From Vitis vinifera (taxonomy: Eukaryota; Streptophyta; Magnoliopsida; Vitales; Vitaceae): a DNA stretch of 64,000 nucleotides. Below the pieces are notes generated by a model, which was not told the origin of the DNA, searched no databases, and saw only the letters and a program-made list of their open reading frames with translations. The stretch lies in assembly GCF_030704535.1 (NCBI RefSeq), contig NC_081823.1, positions 10,528,501 to 10,592,500 of the forward strand, in the 5' to 3' direction. Position numbers and translations under genes: made by a program. This document shows positions 1-13,257 of this stretch, in pieces; positions within the stretch are counted from its first letter, which is position 1; each line of letters starts with the position of its first letter.

Positions 1-311
1 AAGACATGGTTTGTTAAATTAGTTTTTTATTGACATGGGCTAAATGTTCTTAAATTCTTTTCCAACCAAATTCCTTTCAACTTGGAAACATGCAATTAGA
101 ATTCCTTGTGCCTAGCAAACATTTGGCATGTTTCATGAGCATTTTTTTTAAATACAATAAATTAATAAATATTATTTTAAAAATGGAACTTTCCATGATA
201 TTTCTAGATTTATGTCACTTTTTATCAATAAGGCATCTTACTATTCTTTGTTTAAGTTGTGTTGTGAAAATACAATTTTAGTATTCAGGCATGATTTTAG
301 TGCATTGGTTG
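1..311. other. AT-rich spacer
   Basis: No coding frame with recognisable features and no RNA gene is visible. The short open frames here have no family resemblance. Confidence 0.5.
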
Positions 312-1222
312 AAATCGAGACTTGAAGATATGACTTTAATGTGCTTTTTTGAAGTCATATCTTCGAGTAAGGTTTAAAACATCTGGATATCTCATCGAAA
401 TATCCTTGATATATCCAATATCTATGGATCCTGATACAAAATTTGAGAAGATATATCATCAGTCGATATTTTTTAATATTTTACCATATTTTACCAATTT
501 TTCAATATTTTTTACGTTTCAATCTATACTTCACCAAAATATGGGGATTTGCTTGATTTTTTCAACCGATATTTCACCAAAATATCAAGATTTTTCCGAT
601 TTTCAAGTGAATTCTATAGCAACCATTGGAGCAAGTTGCTCCTTGATAATAAAATAAAATAAAATAAAATAAACCATGCATCAAAACATGTATAAAAGAA
701 TATTAAAGACTGTTTTATTAAATAAATTAACTCTAATTATTTTATTTTTACATGTAATTTAATTTATAGCCAAAAATATAAAAACATAATTTTCTTGATG
801 TCTTTTTTTTTTTTTATATAATCTATATATTTATTAAATATAAATATTAAAAAAATTGTACATATATTATTATTTATTCAATATCATTAAATACATTTAA
901 ATTAAAATGAATCATAATTTTAATATTAAATATATTTTAAAATTAAACATGTTGTAATAATATTATTGTAAAATAATATATAATACAACTTAATAATAAA
1001 TATACATTTATAAAATTTATATTTTTTATAGACATAGAGGATATTATTATCACATAATTTTTTACAGTTTTTCTTAATATTTTTAAAATTTTCATTAATT
1101 TTTACATCATCAATATTTTATATGAAAATATTCCCCAATATATCTCTGATATATCCATGAAATCAAAGTACTAATATATTTGTGATTACATCGATATTTT
1201 CATTCTTATCTTCAAGACACGA
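312..1222. mobile_element. Putative non-autonomous DNA transposon, decayed
   Basis: The block begins with GACTTGAAGATA (near 319-330) and ends with the near-inverted TATCTTCAAGAC (near 1206-1217), so it has imperfect terminal inverted repeats of about 12 bp; weaker similarity extends a few bases further out. The interior is AT-rich with many ATATC/GATAT motifs. Its last ~105 bp (1108-1214) resemble the stretch downstream of the hAT relic at 15825-15924 in motif order and spacing, which suggests a non-autonomous relative of that hAT family. I could not find a clean 8-bp target duplication, so borders and class are inferred. Confidence 0.4.
321..367. repeat. Hairpin at the element's left end
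   Basis: The arm at 321-336 (CTTGAAGATATGACTT) and the arm at 352-367 (AAGTCATATCTTCGAG) are reverse complements with one mismatch in 16, separated by a 15-nt loop. It sits at the left border of the putative element and is probably a subterminal inverted repeat. Confidence 0.6.
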
Positions 1223-1246
1223 ATTCAATAAAATACATTAAAATAA

Positions 1247-1278
<32 letters not shown>

Positions 1279-2044
1279 AATACACCTTTAGTAAAATATA
1301 TGACTTTTAGTAAATAATAATAATAAGTTAACTACTAAAATTATTAAAAAAAAAAATAGTTGGAACATCGAAATAGTTGATAGTTTTTTCATAGAAGTCA
1401 TCGTGATCATTTTCCCTTCACAATTAATAGTAGTATGATATCTCTCTATCCTTAACATAAAACAAGTTAAGGGTGACTTTTAACTTGAAAATAAAATAAA
1501 GTAATAAATATAATTTAACATGACATACTAACTTTAAATTTTCTTTTGGAAGTAATTAATTTGAAATTCTTTTATATCAATACCACAATATATTAAGTCG
1601 ATAGATGATAAGACAATAATAACAATTAAACTCGTAATATAGATTGACAATTTCGATCTCTAATGGCACAACCTCTCCATCTCATTACTTTTTCCCTAAT
1701 TACATAATAATACGTGTAGACATCCTAATATATTTCCTAATCAACAAGAAAACTCATTTCTATATATATTAAAAAAAAAAAAACATGACACACTAAATAG
1801 ATGAAATTTATTTATTTTCATTTTTTTTTACATTTTTTTTTTCAAATCTTTATTCAAATTCTCCAAATTTTTTTAAAATTATAAATGGATCAAGAAAATG
1901 ACTTTATGTAAATAAATAAGTTTATTTATTTTCAAATTTTAAACTATTTTTATATTACCTATTTTCAATTGTCTTTTTATTTTTTATTTTGTTTGTCACA
2001 TTCTCTCAAAATAAGCAACATTCATAATACTTTTTATACTTTAG

Positions 2045-2076
<32 letters not shown>

Positions 2077-5000
2077 TAGTTTACATAGAAGAGATAGAAA
2101 AAAATTAAAAATAGAAAAACATGAAAAAGAAATAAAAATAACTTACTTTACATAAAAATTATATTAGGGAAAAAAGTAAATAAAAGAAAAAGAAAATAAT
2201 TGAAATTTTGTCTTGAATACATAAATTTATGATAATATATTTGTTCTAAAATCATGTCTATTAGTTGAAGCTTACATGAGACAAAGTGTCATATTTTTCT
2301 CAATAGTTTAAAAATACCTCTTTTTATTAATACTTTTAAAAAAATTAACGTAAATTTATCAACAAAAGAAAAAAAGAAAAAGAAAAAAAAAAGCATGTTT
2401 CATGAGCATCCCATGTGCCTCGGTGCCAAGGTTCATGAGCTAAAAAAATACTTGGAGATGGTGATGTGCTATTGTCATTTACTCAAAGCTTACTCTCAAG
2501 TCTCACCAACGATCTTTGTTCTCATTAGTGGAGAGTTGCCTAACCCACCTTTGAGATTCCCCCATTGGCTCCAATCCTACATTAAGCCTTTTCATTGGCT
2601 TCATATATATATATATATATATGAGAATTATGTAAATATGCAACACTGAGGAATAATCAAAGAAATTAAAACCCAAAAAGGTATTTTTCAGGTAAAGTCT
2701 GCTTTGACCCTAAATAATGCCCATTTCATGCATTGTAATAGTGCACTCCCCTTAATGTTCGAAAATGCCCTTCGGTAGACTGTTTGGCTTCCACTCACAA
2801 CAACCATTGCTCTGATGTGGAAACCATGTCACCATCTCCATAAGCACAAAGTTAAGTGTTGAATGAAACCTAATGATATGAGATTACAAAACCTAAACAT
2901 CCTTCTTGAAAAAACCCAACCCACATAAACACACCGTTTCTTTAAAACATGATAAATTAAAAGAAGTAAATATTCCTTGAAACCCGAAGCAACCGGACGA
3001 ATCTAGTGGAGCCCTAAGGCAAGGAGAAGTTGTCAATGGTGGAGACCTAGTAGTGATGTGGAGATAGCGGTGACAAACCTCTCATTCTTCAAATTTGTGC
3101 AGTTTCTTATGCGAGAAGTCGTTGTTGTACACCACATCTTTGTAGAAGGTATCATCCATTTGTCTTTGTGCTCCCTGTTCGTATCTTTGTTCGATATTGA
3201 ATCGATGGTTTTGGACGCTTTGTTGGTTATTTTGAGTTGTTAGTTGGGATGAAAAAGAAATTGTTTTGACATTTTTCCGTCATTTGTACATAGCCATGGT
3301 TAAGTGGTGGGATGATTAAACTTCTCTATTGTACCAAAATACTTAGCATTTTTACGTAGCAACTTTGATAAAGAAAAACTAGAGAAAGAGTCACTACAAC
3401 TTTTGTAGTACTTTGGGTATTGTCCTCAAGAACTGGCTTATGGAAATTGTCAATATTAGAATAAATGAATTGCTTTTGTTTAAATCCTAAAGTGAAAAAC
3501 AATATGTGAATAATGTGAAACAAAGTGAAAGAAATTAAATTAATAACAAAATGAATATTGATTTTAAATCCGACTGATTCAAGTTTGGGGCTTTCCACAA
3601 TCCAACCTAGGGTATAGAAATTAGAGAAAACAAAGGTCTTTTAAGTAATATGACCTTAGGGTTTTAGGATCCTTAGCCGCTTGCGATCAAGTTGAGTTTT
3701 ACAACTCAAAATTGCATTCGAAACCTAATTTTTCATTTTTAAAATAGATTCCTAAAACCATCAAATGAATGATATTGATTACCAGTTTAAGATTTGACTT
3801 TTTAACCCTTCCTACTCCTTATAGCTTTGTTTTGGGGCAAATAACGATAGTGAAATGAGGATAACTAATGATAAAGAATTACCAAAAATCACTAGTATTG
3901 GGTAATAACCTACTATATCATTCCCTAAACCAACTCACAAGGATAAGATAAAATAAAATAAAAAATTGATAAATTGTCACCCAACCAATAATTAATCTCA
4001 TTGTTATAATAATTTACCCATTGTCTTTATAGGTTTCATAGCCCTTAGGTTTTCATGCTTCAAGGCCCAAGTTGGCTTCTTAGCCTCTCATGGGGGTGAT
4101 GTCACATTCACAATCCATAATTTGAATCAAAAGAAACTAAAAACAATATATTTAATAAAAAAAATAAAAGAAAACAATCCAAAGTTCTCGTCTTCTTCCA
4201 CCTCCAATGTCAAACTCTTTAGAAAAAATTCCAAGATCTCTCAAACCCAGAACTAAGAGAGTTTATTTAATATCATCAATTACCTAACATGTGGCACACT
4301 CTCATTGGCCACTTATTACAAAAATAATGATTAAAAAAAATAATCAAATGGTGATTTCTAGTCATGTGGGGTCCACTTAGGGTGGATAAAGTGATCTAGA
4401 TGCAATTCCCAAGGTAGAAGAGATGAAACATCAAAGTGGCAGTGGGTGAATTCAAAATTGGGGTCATTTCGAATTGGATTTTGAATTCATAAGTTGAATT
4501 TCGAAATCATTTTGAAATGGCCCTTTAACTTTGCTTAATTGTATTCAGATGGTCATAACTTATTCATTTCAGCTCTGATTTGTACACCGTTTAAAGTGTT
4601 GGACTCCTGAATTCCCGAAGTTCAAAATGAAGTATGCCTAAAATGGACTTCAGGAAGTACTCCAAATTTTCCCTCAAAGCCAAAGTACATATTGCCACCA
4701 GATTTTGAGTTCCAAATTTCCATGCAGTTGAATCTTGCTTCATGCCTCATTTCCCATGTTTTCTTACCTTCTTTCTTACTCTATAATGGTCATTTCTCAT
4801 ATTCCAAATTCATGATATCCTCGTTTTGCCTTTTCTCATGGTCTATGAGTCTTGACTCACTTATTTCCTCATTTAGCAATTTCTTGATCTTTCAAAATTT
4901 AAAGTGATTCAATTTCCACCATTTTCTTCCCCTAAACCTGAGATAAGTCTCCAAATTACAATTTAAACTCATGGCTAGGGCCTTAGGATTGATTTAGGTC

Positions 5001-5172
5001 AAGTTGGGTGATTTTAATGTCATTTGGTGCACAAATCATATCAAATATGTGCCATTAGAGCACATATTTTGGCTTCAATCATGGGACATCCATGAGTTTG
5101 TTTAGAATTGGCACACCATAGTGGCCATCTAAAATGTATTTTGTTTTTTTGGTTATTTTTTAGGGTTTTTAT

Positions 5173-5212
<40 letters not shown>

Positions 5213-5456
5213 ATGCATTTGGGAACTTTGTAATGGATTACAGTGTTCATGTTTGAGTGAGGTTTTTTTGGTTAAGATTTTAAATGAGGGGTAGAGAAAA
5301 ATTTGTATTGGGAACTTATTTTCTTGGATTTGTTTGGGAAAGTTAATAATTTTTTAGTTCATTTTATGTTAGTGGTTTTTCATTTACATGGTTAAGAACA
5401 TACTTGATTACTGTTTATTTATTTTATACGTATTACTGAGATGTAATTGTGTTGTA
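1223..5456. other. AT-rich intergenic DNA with simple repeats
   Basis: No gene is recognised. Simple repeats include a GAT/GGT run near 1248-1280, AAT units near 2045-2076, and a short TA run near 2608-2623. The somewhat less AT-rich stretch at about 2700-5000 has no long frame and looks like degraded repeat or ordinary spacer. Short frames such as 3326-3598 (-) and 4692-4907 (+) show no domain and no plausible splice partner. Confidence 0.5.
5178..5210. repeat. Poly(A) tract, 33 nt
   Basis: An uninterrupted run of 33 A. It could be the tail of a retroposed sequence on the + strand or a slippage product. I see no retroposon body with a target duplication around it. Confidence 0.9.
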
Positions 5457-6454
5457 ATTTAAAATCCATGTTATTTGTATTACACATATTGCACATAATT
5501 CCAGTCATTCAGCTGTAGACTAGATACATGTATATTATAATTTAATTATGTATTGTCTATAATGCATCTATCTCTTTCTTACATAGCATGCATTTTCAGA
5601 GTATTACCAAATTTTAGAGTACCTCCATGGTAATTTAAATGTAACATTGTTTATGACCTAAAGTCTCACTCTGGTTAAACGACATACCTTGCAGTTGTCA
5701 ACCATGTTTGGGATCTCATGCACATCCAACTCTTTATTATACATGTAACATTGTTTTCAGTTTCCATGCCTAGTGTATTGTTCACCTGGTTTTGGTGACT
5801 GTTTGTATGTTATTGTGTGACCTTCATTCTTGGGATTGTTCATTCAATCTCACTCTTATTATGATTTAAAATTCATGCAAATTTGATTGCACATATTATC
5901 TTAATCAAATTGGACTGCGATATAAATTTTCTTCACTCTTGACATCCACCTATACACAAATTTCATGTATATTATAAGTTAATCATCTACTATCCGTCAT
6001 GCATCTTTGTGCTACTTACATAGCAGCCCTGAGTAGAGCATAACCAGATTTTAGAGTACTAACATGGAAATGTAAATGTAACAGTGTTTATGGCTTACAG
6101 TCCTACCTCTGGTCAAATGATGTACCATGTGGTGAAATGATGTATTGTTAACCTGGTTTTCATGAGTGTATGTGATTTAAAATCCATGCAAATTTGATTG
6201 CACATATTGCCTTAATCAAATTCAACTATGATATAAATTCTATTCACTCTTGACATCCACCTATACACCAATTTCATGTATATTACAAGTTAATAATCTA
6301 CTATTCATCATGCATCTATCTCCTACTTACATAGCAGCCTTGAGTAAACCATAGCCAAATTTTAGAGTACCAGCATGGCAATGTAAATGTAATAGTGTTT
6401 ATGACCTAGAGTCTTACCACTGGTCAAATGATGTACTATGTGGTGAAATAATGT

Positions 6455-9363
6455 TGTAGACCCTCAATTTTGTCCTCCTAGCACATGTCCTATTAGATAC
6501 TTGTTCGATACTTTACAGTTAGCTCCTTGGTGGCCTATATCTACTCACACTACTTACCTTTCTTGAGCCACCTTGGAGACTCTGGTTAAGGGATCGCCTA
6601 ACCCCTTTATTGTGACCCTTGGCAGTTTTGATTTAGACTTAAGCTTTTTCTTTCTTTTTTGAGGATAGTTCTTAGGCATGTTTAGGCCACTTAGACAATA
6701 TCCCGATCACTTTAGGATACTTAGATTCCCTTCGACCCGCTTAGACCCACCAAGGCACCTTTTAGCCTACACACTCACCTTAGGCCCACTTAGACATCTC
6801 ATTGGGCTTAGTTCACTTAGGCCCACTTAAGCACTTTTAAACCCACTTTTTATATGACTTGCATGATTGCATGGCCTATATGACTTGTGTGGCTTGTATG
6901 GATTTCGGGATCTTTTTTTTTTATTTTACTTTATTACAAGTCTTCTAAATCATATTTCTTAGCTTTTGGGCATGAGGCAACGGGCCGCCATCTATTTGGA
7001 AGGAAAATCAATAGAATTTTGAGAAAGAAGAGATTTTGTTTTTAAAAAGATAGCACATATATTTTTTTTTCCATGGGGGAATTAGTTACAAAAGGGAAGG
7101 AAATAATAAAGGAAAGTAGATTTTTTTTTTTTTTGGACCAGAGAAGTTCTTTTTTGGAGGGAGATTTTTTATTATCTTTGTAAAGAGACACAAAAAGGAA
7201 GGAAGGAGGGGATTTTCCTTCAACAGATTTGGAAGGTCTCTTTTGGGGAAGGCTGATAGATATACGTGAGAAGGGAAGAGGAAAGGGGCACGAAAAAAGA
7301 CCAGTGGAAAAAAAATCTGAGAATACAAAAACCAGTGGAGATTTTCTCACCGGAAGGAAGTGTTTCCAGGTATGTTTACTGTAGACCCCTTCTTAATTCC
7401 GATTATCGTTTTGATGTATGAATTTTCGTTGGATTTTGAGTCTCGTTTGGATGCTAGGGGGTAGAATGACAGAGGTCATATGTTTGTCTACATTGGTACT
7501 TGATTGATTCTATAGATGTTGTTGATTTGTCTCTTTGGAGTTCTCTAATTTTGATTTAGAGTTGAAAGGTTCTATTTTTTTAATTTCCTGTGCATTACAT
7601 GAGAACTATGGCTATACTTGTTTGCTAGAATCTGCTCGTACCTCTCTCACCATTCTAAGCCCATTGACAAAGCAATGGAATGTGGCTTGGCTTGGTTATT
7701 ATTATTTTTTTTTCTTATCTCTACTCTGTTTTTTGGAGCTCTTTCTCTTTGTGTTCGTTTCTTCTTTTTTTTTCTTTTTCTAGTCTCTTTTTTTGGGGTA
7801 CCCTGTCTCCATTAGGCAGCAATTTCTGGAACTCTTGGAATGGGAAGAATTCTGTCCGGCCAACGTTCCACCTTCTCCGGATATCTCACATCCGGGATTC
7901 TGTTCGACCGACGTTCCACCTTCTCGGATATCTCACATCCGGAATTCTGTCCGCCGACATTCCACCTTCTCCGGATATCTCACATCCGGAATTCTGTCCG
8001 CCGACATTCCACCTTCTCTAGATATCTCACGTCCGGAATTCTGTCCGCCGACGTTTCACCTTCTCCGAATATCTCACATCCGGAATTCTGTCCGGCCGAT
8101 GTTTCACCTTCTCCAGATATTTCACATTCGACGCCTGACGCTGAATGGGAGAGGAGGACGTTTCAACTTCCCCGGTCAGACATGTCCGGATCCTCTGATA
8201 GCGCTTACCCGGAGAGCATCCGCAGCCAACAATTCAGATTCCTCGGACAGCTTGGCTCGTCAGACACTCACGATTCGCCAAATCCATTTCCGCTCGCAAT
8301 CTTCTACTCCTCCTAATGCTTCATTTTCTTCTTTGCGTGATCTTATACATCTTAAATATGGATTTCAAAACCTTTTTTTCATTAAATAACTCTTCTTTTC
8401 TGCAAATTCCATCATTGAGGATTTCCAGGCATAAAATTTAGATTTCAATAATCATTTGCTGCCATTTTCCTTTCCGACATGCATTTTCATCACTTTCAAC
8501 TAATTTTCATGGTTTTCTCGATTTTTTCAATAAGCATGAATAAACTCCATGATTCCAAATAATGGAATTCATAGAATCAACTCATGCAAAATTAATTAGG
8601 GCTTTGGTGGGGGCCCGACATTCTTGATACCCTCTTCCATGTTGTTTGTTTGATATCTGATTGATTTTTTATTTTTTTTATTCATCTTGATGATATACAT
8701 GAATTTGTTTCATATTTGTTATTGGGCTAACCTTGTTTCCCATAAAGGCGCTTTAGCTTGCTATCCAGGTACGCTTCTTCTCATCTTTTTTTTCAAGAAT
8801 TCTATGGACACGTATGTGATTAGTGACCATATCCATGCATGATGTGATTCTTGGGTGTTTAAATACATACTTGATTTGCTCGGATAAGACACATGCTGTG
8901 TGATAGATTCCCAAACTAATCTCTTATGTTTTATGATGGCGCTTGAGAAGTTGTTCAGGTATGCACTTTGACTCTCTCCTATAATCAGATTTTCTTGTTA
9001 GGCATGCCATTTTTTGTAATCACCTTAGTCTACCTAGGTATCCTCAATTAATCAATTAATTGCCACATCTCCCTCAACTTAGTCAGTAGAGACCTTTATA
9101 GGGCTTAGAGGGGTGCTACCTTTTAGAGGTACCTTCCCAATAAGTAACCTGATCCCCGGACCTAAACTCAGGTTTCCCAAAGAGATGCTTTTTCCAAAAT
9201 TATGGAGTCATTTTTTAGGGTTTTTCTTTCTTGTTTTATTTTCACTTTAAAATAAAAATAAAATAGGTGGCGACTCCAACTTTTCTAAAATTAATTTTTC
9301 ACAAATAATAAAAAGCGAGTCTCACCGATCGAGTGGGGACGCACGTGAAAAATGCGGTCCACA
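6455..9363 (+). mobile_element. Solo LTR (probably Ty3/gypsy type), 2,909 bp
   Basis: The element starts TGTAGACC and ends GGTCCACA, giving TG...CA ends and an 8-bp inverted terminus with one mismatch. It is flanked on both sides by AATGT (6450-6454 and 9364-9368), a 5-bp target duplication, and it interrupts a unit of the 310-bp array exactly there. No second LTR, primer-binding site or gag/pol frame is present, so a solo LTR left by LTR-LTR recombination fits best. The 3' part, with GGTGGCGACTCC near 9269 and GAGTGGGGACGCACGTG near 9331, resembles the ends of long plant gypsy LTRs known to me. A LARD-like non-autonomous element is the alternative. Confidence 0.75.
7848..8131 (+). repeat. 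47-bp minisatellite inside the LTR, six copies
   Basis: Six head-to-tail units start with AATTCTGTCC (the third is the cleanest) and end with CTCACATCCGG, each about 47 bp. Most units carry GAATTC at the junction and a TCCGG/CCGG pair, so the array is far more GC-rich than its surroundings. No unit contains a stop codon in any forward frame; since 47 is not a multiple of 3, overlapping forward frames stay open here. These open frames are a by-product of the repeat and not evidence of a gene. Confidence 0.9.
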
Positions 9364-9900
9364 AATGTATTGTTAAGCCGGTTTTCGTGAGTGTTTGTGA
9401 TTTAAACTTCATGCAAATTTGATTGCATATATTATCTTGATCAAATTCAACGTCGATATAAATTCTTTTCACTTTTCACATCCACCTATACACCAATTTC
9501 ATGTATATTATAAGTTAATCCTCTACTGTCCGTTATGCATCTATGTCATCCTTACATAGCAGCCTTGAGTAGACCGTAGCCAAATTTTAGAGTACCAGCA
9601 TGACAATGTAAATGTAATAGTGTTTATGGCCTAGAGTCCCACCTCTAGTCAAAAGATGTACCATGTGGTGAAATGATGTATTGTTAACCTGGTTTTCATG
9701 AGTGTTTGTGATTTAAACTCCATACAAATTTGATTACATATATTGCCTTGATCAAATTCAACGCCGATATAAATTCTCTTCATTCCTAACATCCACTTAT
9801 ACACCAATTTCATGTATAGTATAAGTTAATCATCTATTATCTGTCATGCATCTATGTCCTGTTTACGTTTGAGATTAACAACATACCTAGCCCTTTATTG

Positions 9901-11367
9901 TACACGTAACATGATTCGCGAGATTGGGTCGGTAGGCTGCTAACATTTGGTTGTAAGCAACTGACTATGTCACTCCGTATGTGGCTTATATAGAATATAA
10001 ATGTGGCTTACTACCACCTACAAATCGAGGGAGGTGCCGACATTCCCATCACTTGCACACATGTAGAACAAGTCTTTGAAATCCCCCTTGGTGGAAGGAA
10101 ATCGGTCTTAGACACTCACCGTTATTATGATGTTCATGTTCCATCCATTCAAAAGATTGAACGTTTGATGGTGGAGACAGAGCATGCCGAAGAATTTCAT
10201 CAACTTTTTATTATTTTCACGTGTGCTATAGTTTTGGCCCCAACCATGCACTTGGAGGTTCACCATGCATTATGGCATATCCCTCTCATAGAAATAATAT
10301 GAGATGTTAACTGGGGATAGTTTCTCCTTGATGAACCTATGCACGAGGTACATGACTATCAACATAATGGGGGCACTTACATTAGTGGTTGCTTGTTGTT
10401 CCTATAAGTTTGTTCTTAAAAAAAATTAAAAAAAAATCACATCTTTTACCAACTTTACTTGTCATTTTCATGTCACCATACAATTCGCTAATACTTTATT
10501 TCATTAATAGTTGTTCTACGTTTGTTTCTCAAACTTCCCACCAATGCATATTGGTAGTGCAGCTCCTCATTGTGCTCACTGGAATGAAAATTTGATCAAG
10601 AAACCATTGAAAATGAAAGTGGCGATGTTGGGACAGTTGGGTCTCGTATAAGTGGTACCCATACTCTATAAATGTCCTCATTGCATATTATTTACATTAT
10701 TGTTGATCAACTAATTGTCAATTCAACCAGCTGACTAATTTTTTTGGTACTACCCTATAGTTCATGGTTGCACCAATTGAAGAACCGACACCTCAGAATA
10801 ATAGTACCCCTCTACCTTAACAATGCTCTTACCACCCTACAAGTACCTATGAGAGATCGAGATTAAGTTACTAAATGTATTCCACTTTCCATTAATGTGG
10901 TTATGTTCTATTACAAAAAAAATATGTAAGGTAGTATAATTTTTCCTTATTGCAACAACTGATTGCTCACATGGAGGTGAGGCAACAAAAAATAGAAGCT
11001 ACACAACTGTACATGAAGTCACTAATCTTCCTCCATCACGATGACATCAAATCTCGAACAAGGTTCCAAGCAAGCCCTTCCACTGTAAACCATGATTGAC
11101 CTAACCCTAGTGATGTTTTGGACGCTAAAAATGGTGTTGGTGCAACGTTCAATCTGGATCCATACATTCCTGAAGTTCCAATTCTTGATCTAACCCCTAA
11201 ATGATTGATTGGCAGCCATCCGAATGCAATCACGACTAGCTCTTCAACTACAAATGACATAGATCCGTTAAGTTAAATTATAGTCTATTATACACCTAAT
11301 TTCAATTATTTTAAATCACATAATTAGTTCATTTAAGTTAATTAAATTAATGGTTTAATGCTTCAAA
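9901..11367. other. Spacer upstream of the hAT relic
   Basis: Apart from the coding fragment at 10003-10302, no gene is recognised. This stretch probably contains the 5' part of the hAT element, but I could not identify its terminal inverted repeat. Confidence 0.4.
10003..10302 (+). pseudogene. Fragment of a transposon-related plant protein (weak)
   Basis: A 99-codon open frame beginning at GTG and closed by TGA. It contains VEQVFEIPLGGRKS around residues 22-35. This resembles the V-x-x-V-F-x-I-P-x-G-G pattern found in the N-terminal part of plant mobile-domain and DUF1985-like proteins carried by DNA transposons. The family assignment rests on that short motif alone. There is no natural ATG, and the downstream sequence does not continue the domain, so if real it is a broken remnant. 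Confidence 0.3.
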
Positions 11368-13257
11368 TTGAAGAGAATGACTAGTAGAAGTGGAAGTGGA
11401 AGTGGAACTGCAAGTGGAAGTGGAACTGCAAGTGGAAGTAGCGCAACGGGACAAGATCCAGCTTTGAAAAATTGTACACCGGTGGAAAGAAACAAAAATG
11501 ACACAATTTGTAACTATTGTGGTCTGTTGATTAAGAGTGAATGCATCACTCGATTCAAGTTTCATTTATTGCATACAGACCCGCACTCAAACACCAAAAA
11601 GTGTCATAGAGTGCCTCCTGATATAAAAGAAGAAATACAAGAGATTTTGCATAAAAAAACCAAAGCAAAAGCAAAGAAAACTATAGATATCGAAGAGATT
11701 CGTGTTGAATTATGTGGCACAATGGGAGACAACCAAAGATATGTCATAGACGAGGATAATGATGATAATGATGATGATGATGATGACAATGATGTGTACA
11801 TGTATCTGACAGATATGCTCCCTAATGAGCAAGATGCTTATAAAGTTGCAGTTCAAGTCCCCAAAGCTATAGAATGGGATCAACAACAACATGTAAATAT
11901 TTGTGGGAAGCAAGCATAAAACAGGTGAGTCGTCACGTCCTAGTGATGCACCAAGGCCGATGCAGAAATCACAAAACGTTTGATATTCAGAACCATCACC
12001 ATTTATTGTCCCTTCATTGTACAAGTCTTTTGCAGCAAAACAAAGAAATATCAAAGATTTATTCACAGGTGGTTCCATTAAAGAAACAATGAGACTCTTA
12101 ATAAGCAAATTCTTTATTTATGAGAGTGTTGTGCCCCATAAAGAAAACTCTCACCATTTTAAGAATATGATCATCAATGCACAACAAGTAGACAATTATC
12201 AATTGCTCTATTTTTAGATTGTTTGAGTAAGTGTAGTATTTTATGACATGTTTTAAATATTTCGTTCACATGAATTTCAGGAACGGGAATCGAACCTCCA
12301 TCTCCATATGAAATAAAGAACAAGTACTTGGAAATGGAATATGCTAAAATGGAAGCTTATGTGAACCAACAAAGAGAAAAATGGATGACATATAGGTGCA
12401 CAATAATGTCTGATGGATGGACAAGGCCTATGAAATTAAGTATAATTAATTTCATGGCCTATTCAAAAGGGACCATGGTGTTCCTTAAGTCAATCGATGC
12501 ATCTAACAATATTAAAGACCACAAATATATATACAAGCTATTGAAGAGTGTTATCAAAGATGTTAGGGAAGAAAATGTGGTCCAAATTGTCACAGATAAT
12601 GGGTCGGTGTTTGTGAAAGCAGGCAAACTGTTGATGAAAAAGTTTAACTTATATTGGACTCTTTGTGCAGCACATTACATCGACTTAATGTTTGAAGACA
12701 TTGGCAAAAGACCAAGTATTGCATAAGTGATAAGCAATGCCTGAAAGATAACCAACTTCATTTACAACCATGGTTGGTTATTTACAGAAATGAGAAATTT
12801 TTGTGATGAAGACATTGTTCGACCTAGAGCTACGAGGTTTGCTACCAACTATATTGCTCTTGATACCCTTCTTAAAAAAATAGTTGATTTGAAGAAATTG
12901 TTATGAGTGATCAATGGGCACAACAGAAGCTCAGTCGAACAAATATCGGTCAAGAAGTGGAGAAATTAATGTTTGGCCATCCGTATTGGGACAAAATGAC
13001 AAAAGTAGTTTCATTATAAGAGCCACTATATGTGGTGCTTCATCTCGTAGATTTAGAAGTTGTTCCCATAATGCCCTTTGTGTGCGAGTTTATGCAAGTA
13101 CTGAAAGAAAACCTCATTCGTCAACAAGCTAGAAAATGGATGTTTGAAATAATAAAATATCGTTGGGAGAAAATACTGAAACATCCACTTCATGCAGCAG
13201 GTAATTAACCACTATCCATCTTCATAAGTTCTTAGTCTTGATGTTATATAAATTTTT

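Larger units (their letters stand above)
5457..9900 (+). repeat. Tandem array, ~310-bp unit, about five copies, split by an LTR insertion
   Basis: Unit starts are marked by variants of TTTAAAATCCATGCAAATTT at about 5457, 5866, 6176, 9402 and 9712. A second anchor, variants of TTTCATGTATATTATAAGTT, recurs at about 5525, 5964, 6273, 9498 and 9809. Spacing is 309-312 bp once the 2,914 bp of the LTR insertion and its target duplication are subtracted. The first unit is longer (~410 bp) because it carries an extra ~110-130 bp segment, part of which reappears just after the last unit near 9870-9915. No reading frame is conserved among units, so this is a noncoding satellite-like array. Confidence 0.8.

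Noticed and set aside
7680..8389. Three overlapping forward open frames of 113-198 codons
   Set aside because: They arise because the 47-bp minisatellite unit has no stop codons in forward frames; there is no domain, and the block is inside an LTR.
11604..12108. Minus-strand frames over the hAT relic (65 and 132 codons)
   Set aside because: They are antisense shadows of GAT/AAT-rich transposase codons (poly-Ile and poly-Ser runs).
12281..12310. T-arm-like GGTTCGATTCC on the minus strand (possible tRNA)
   Set aside because: No acceptor stem or anticodon arm pairs around it, and it lies in the transposase exon (GTGIEPPSPYE).
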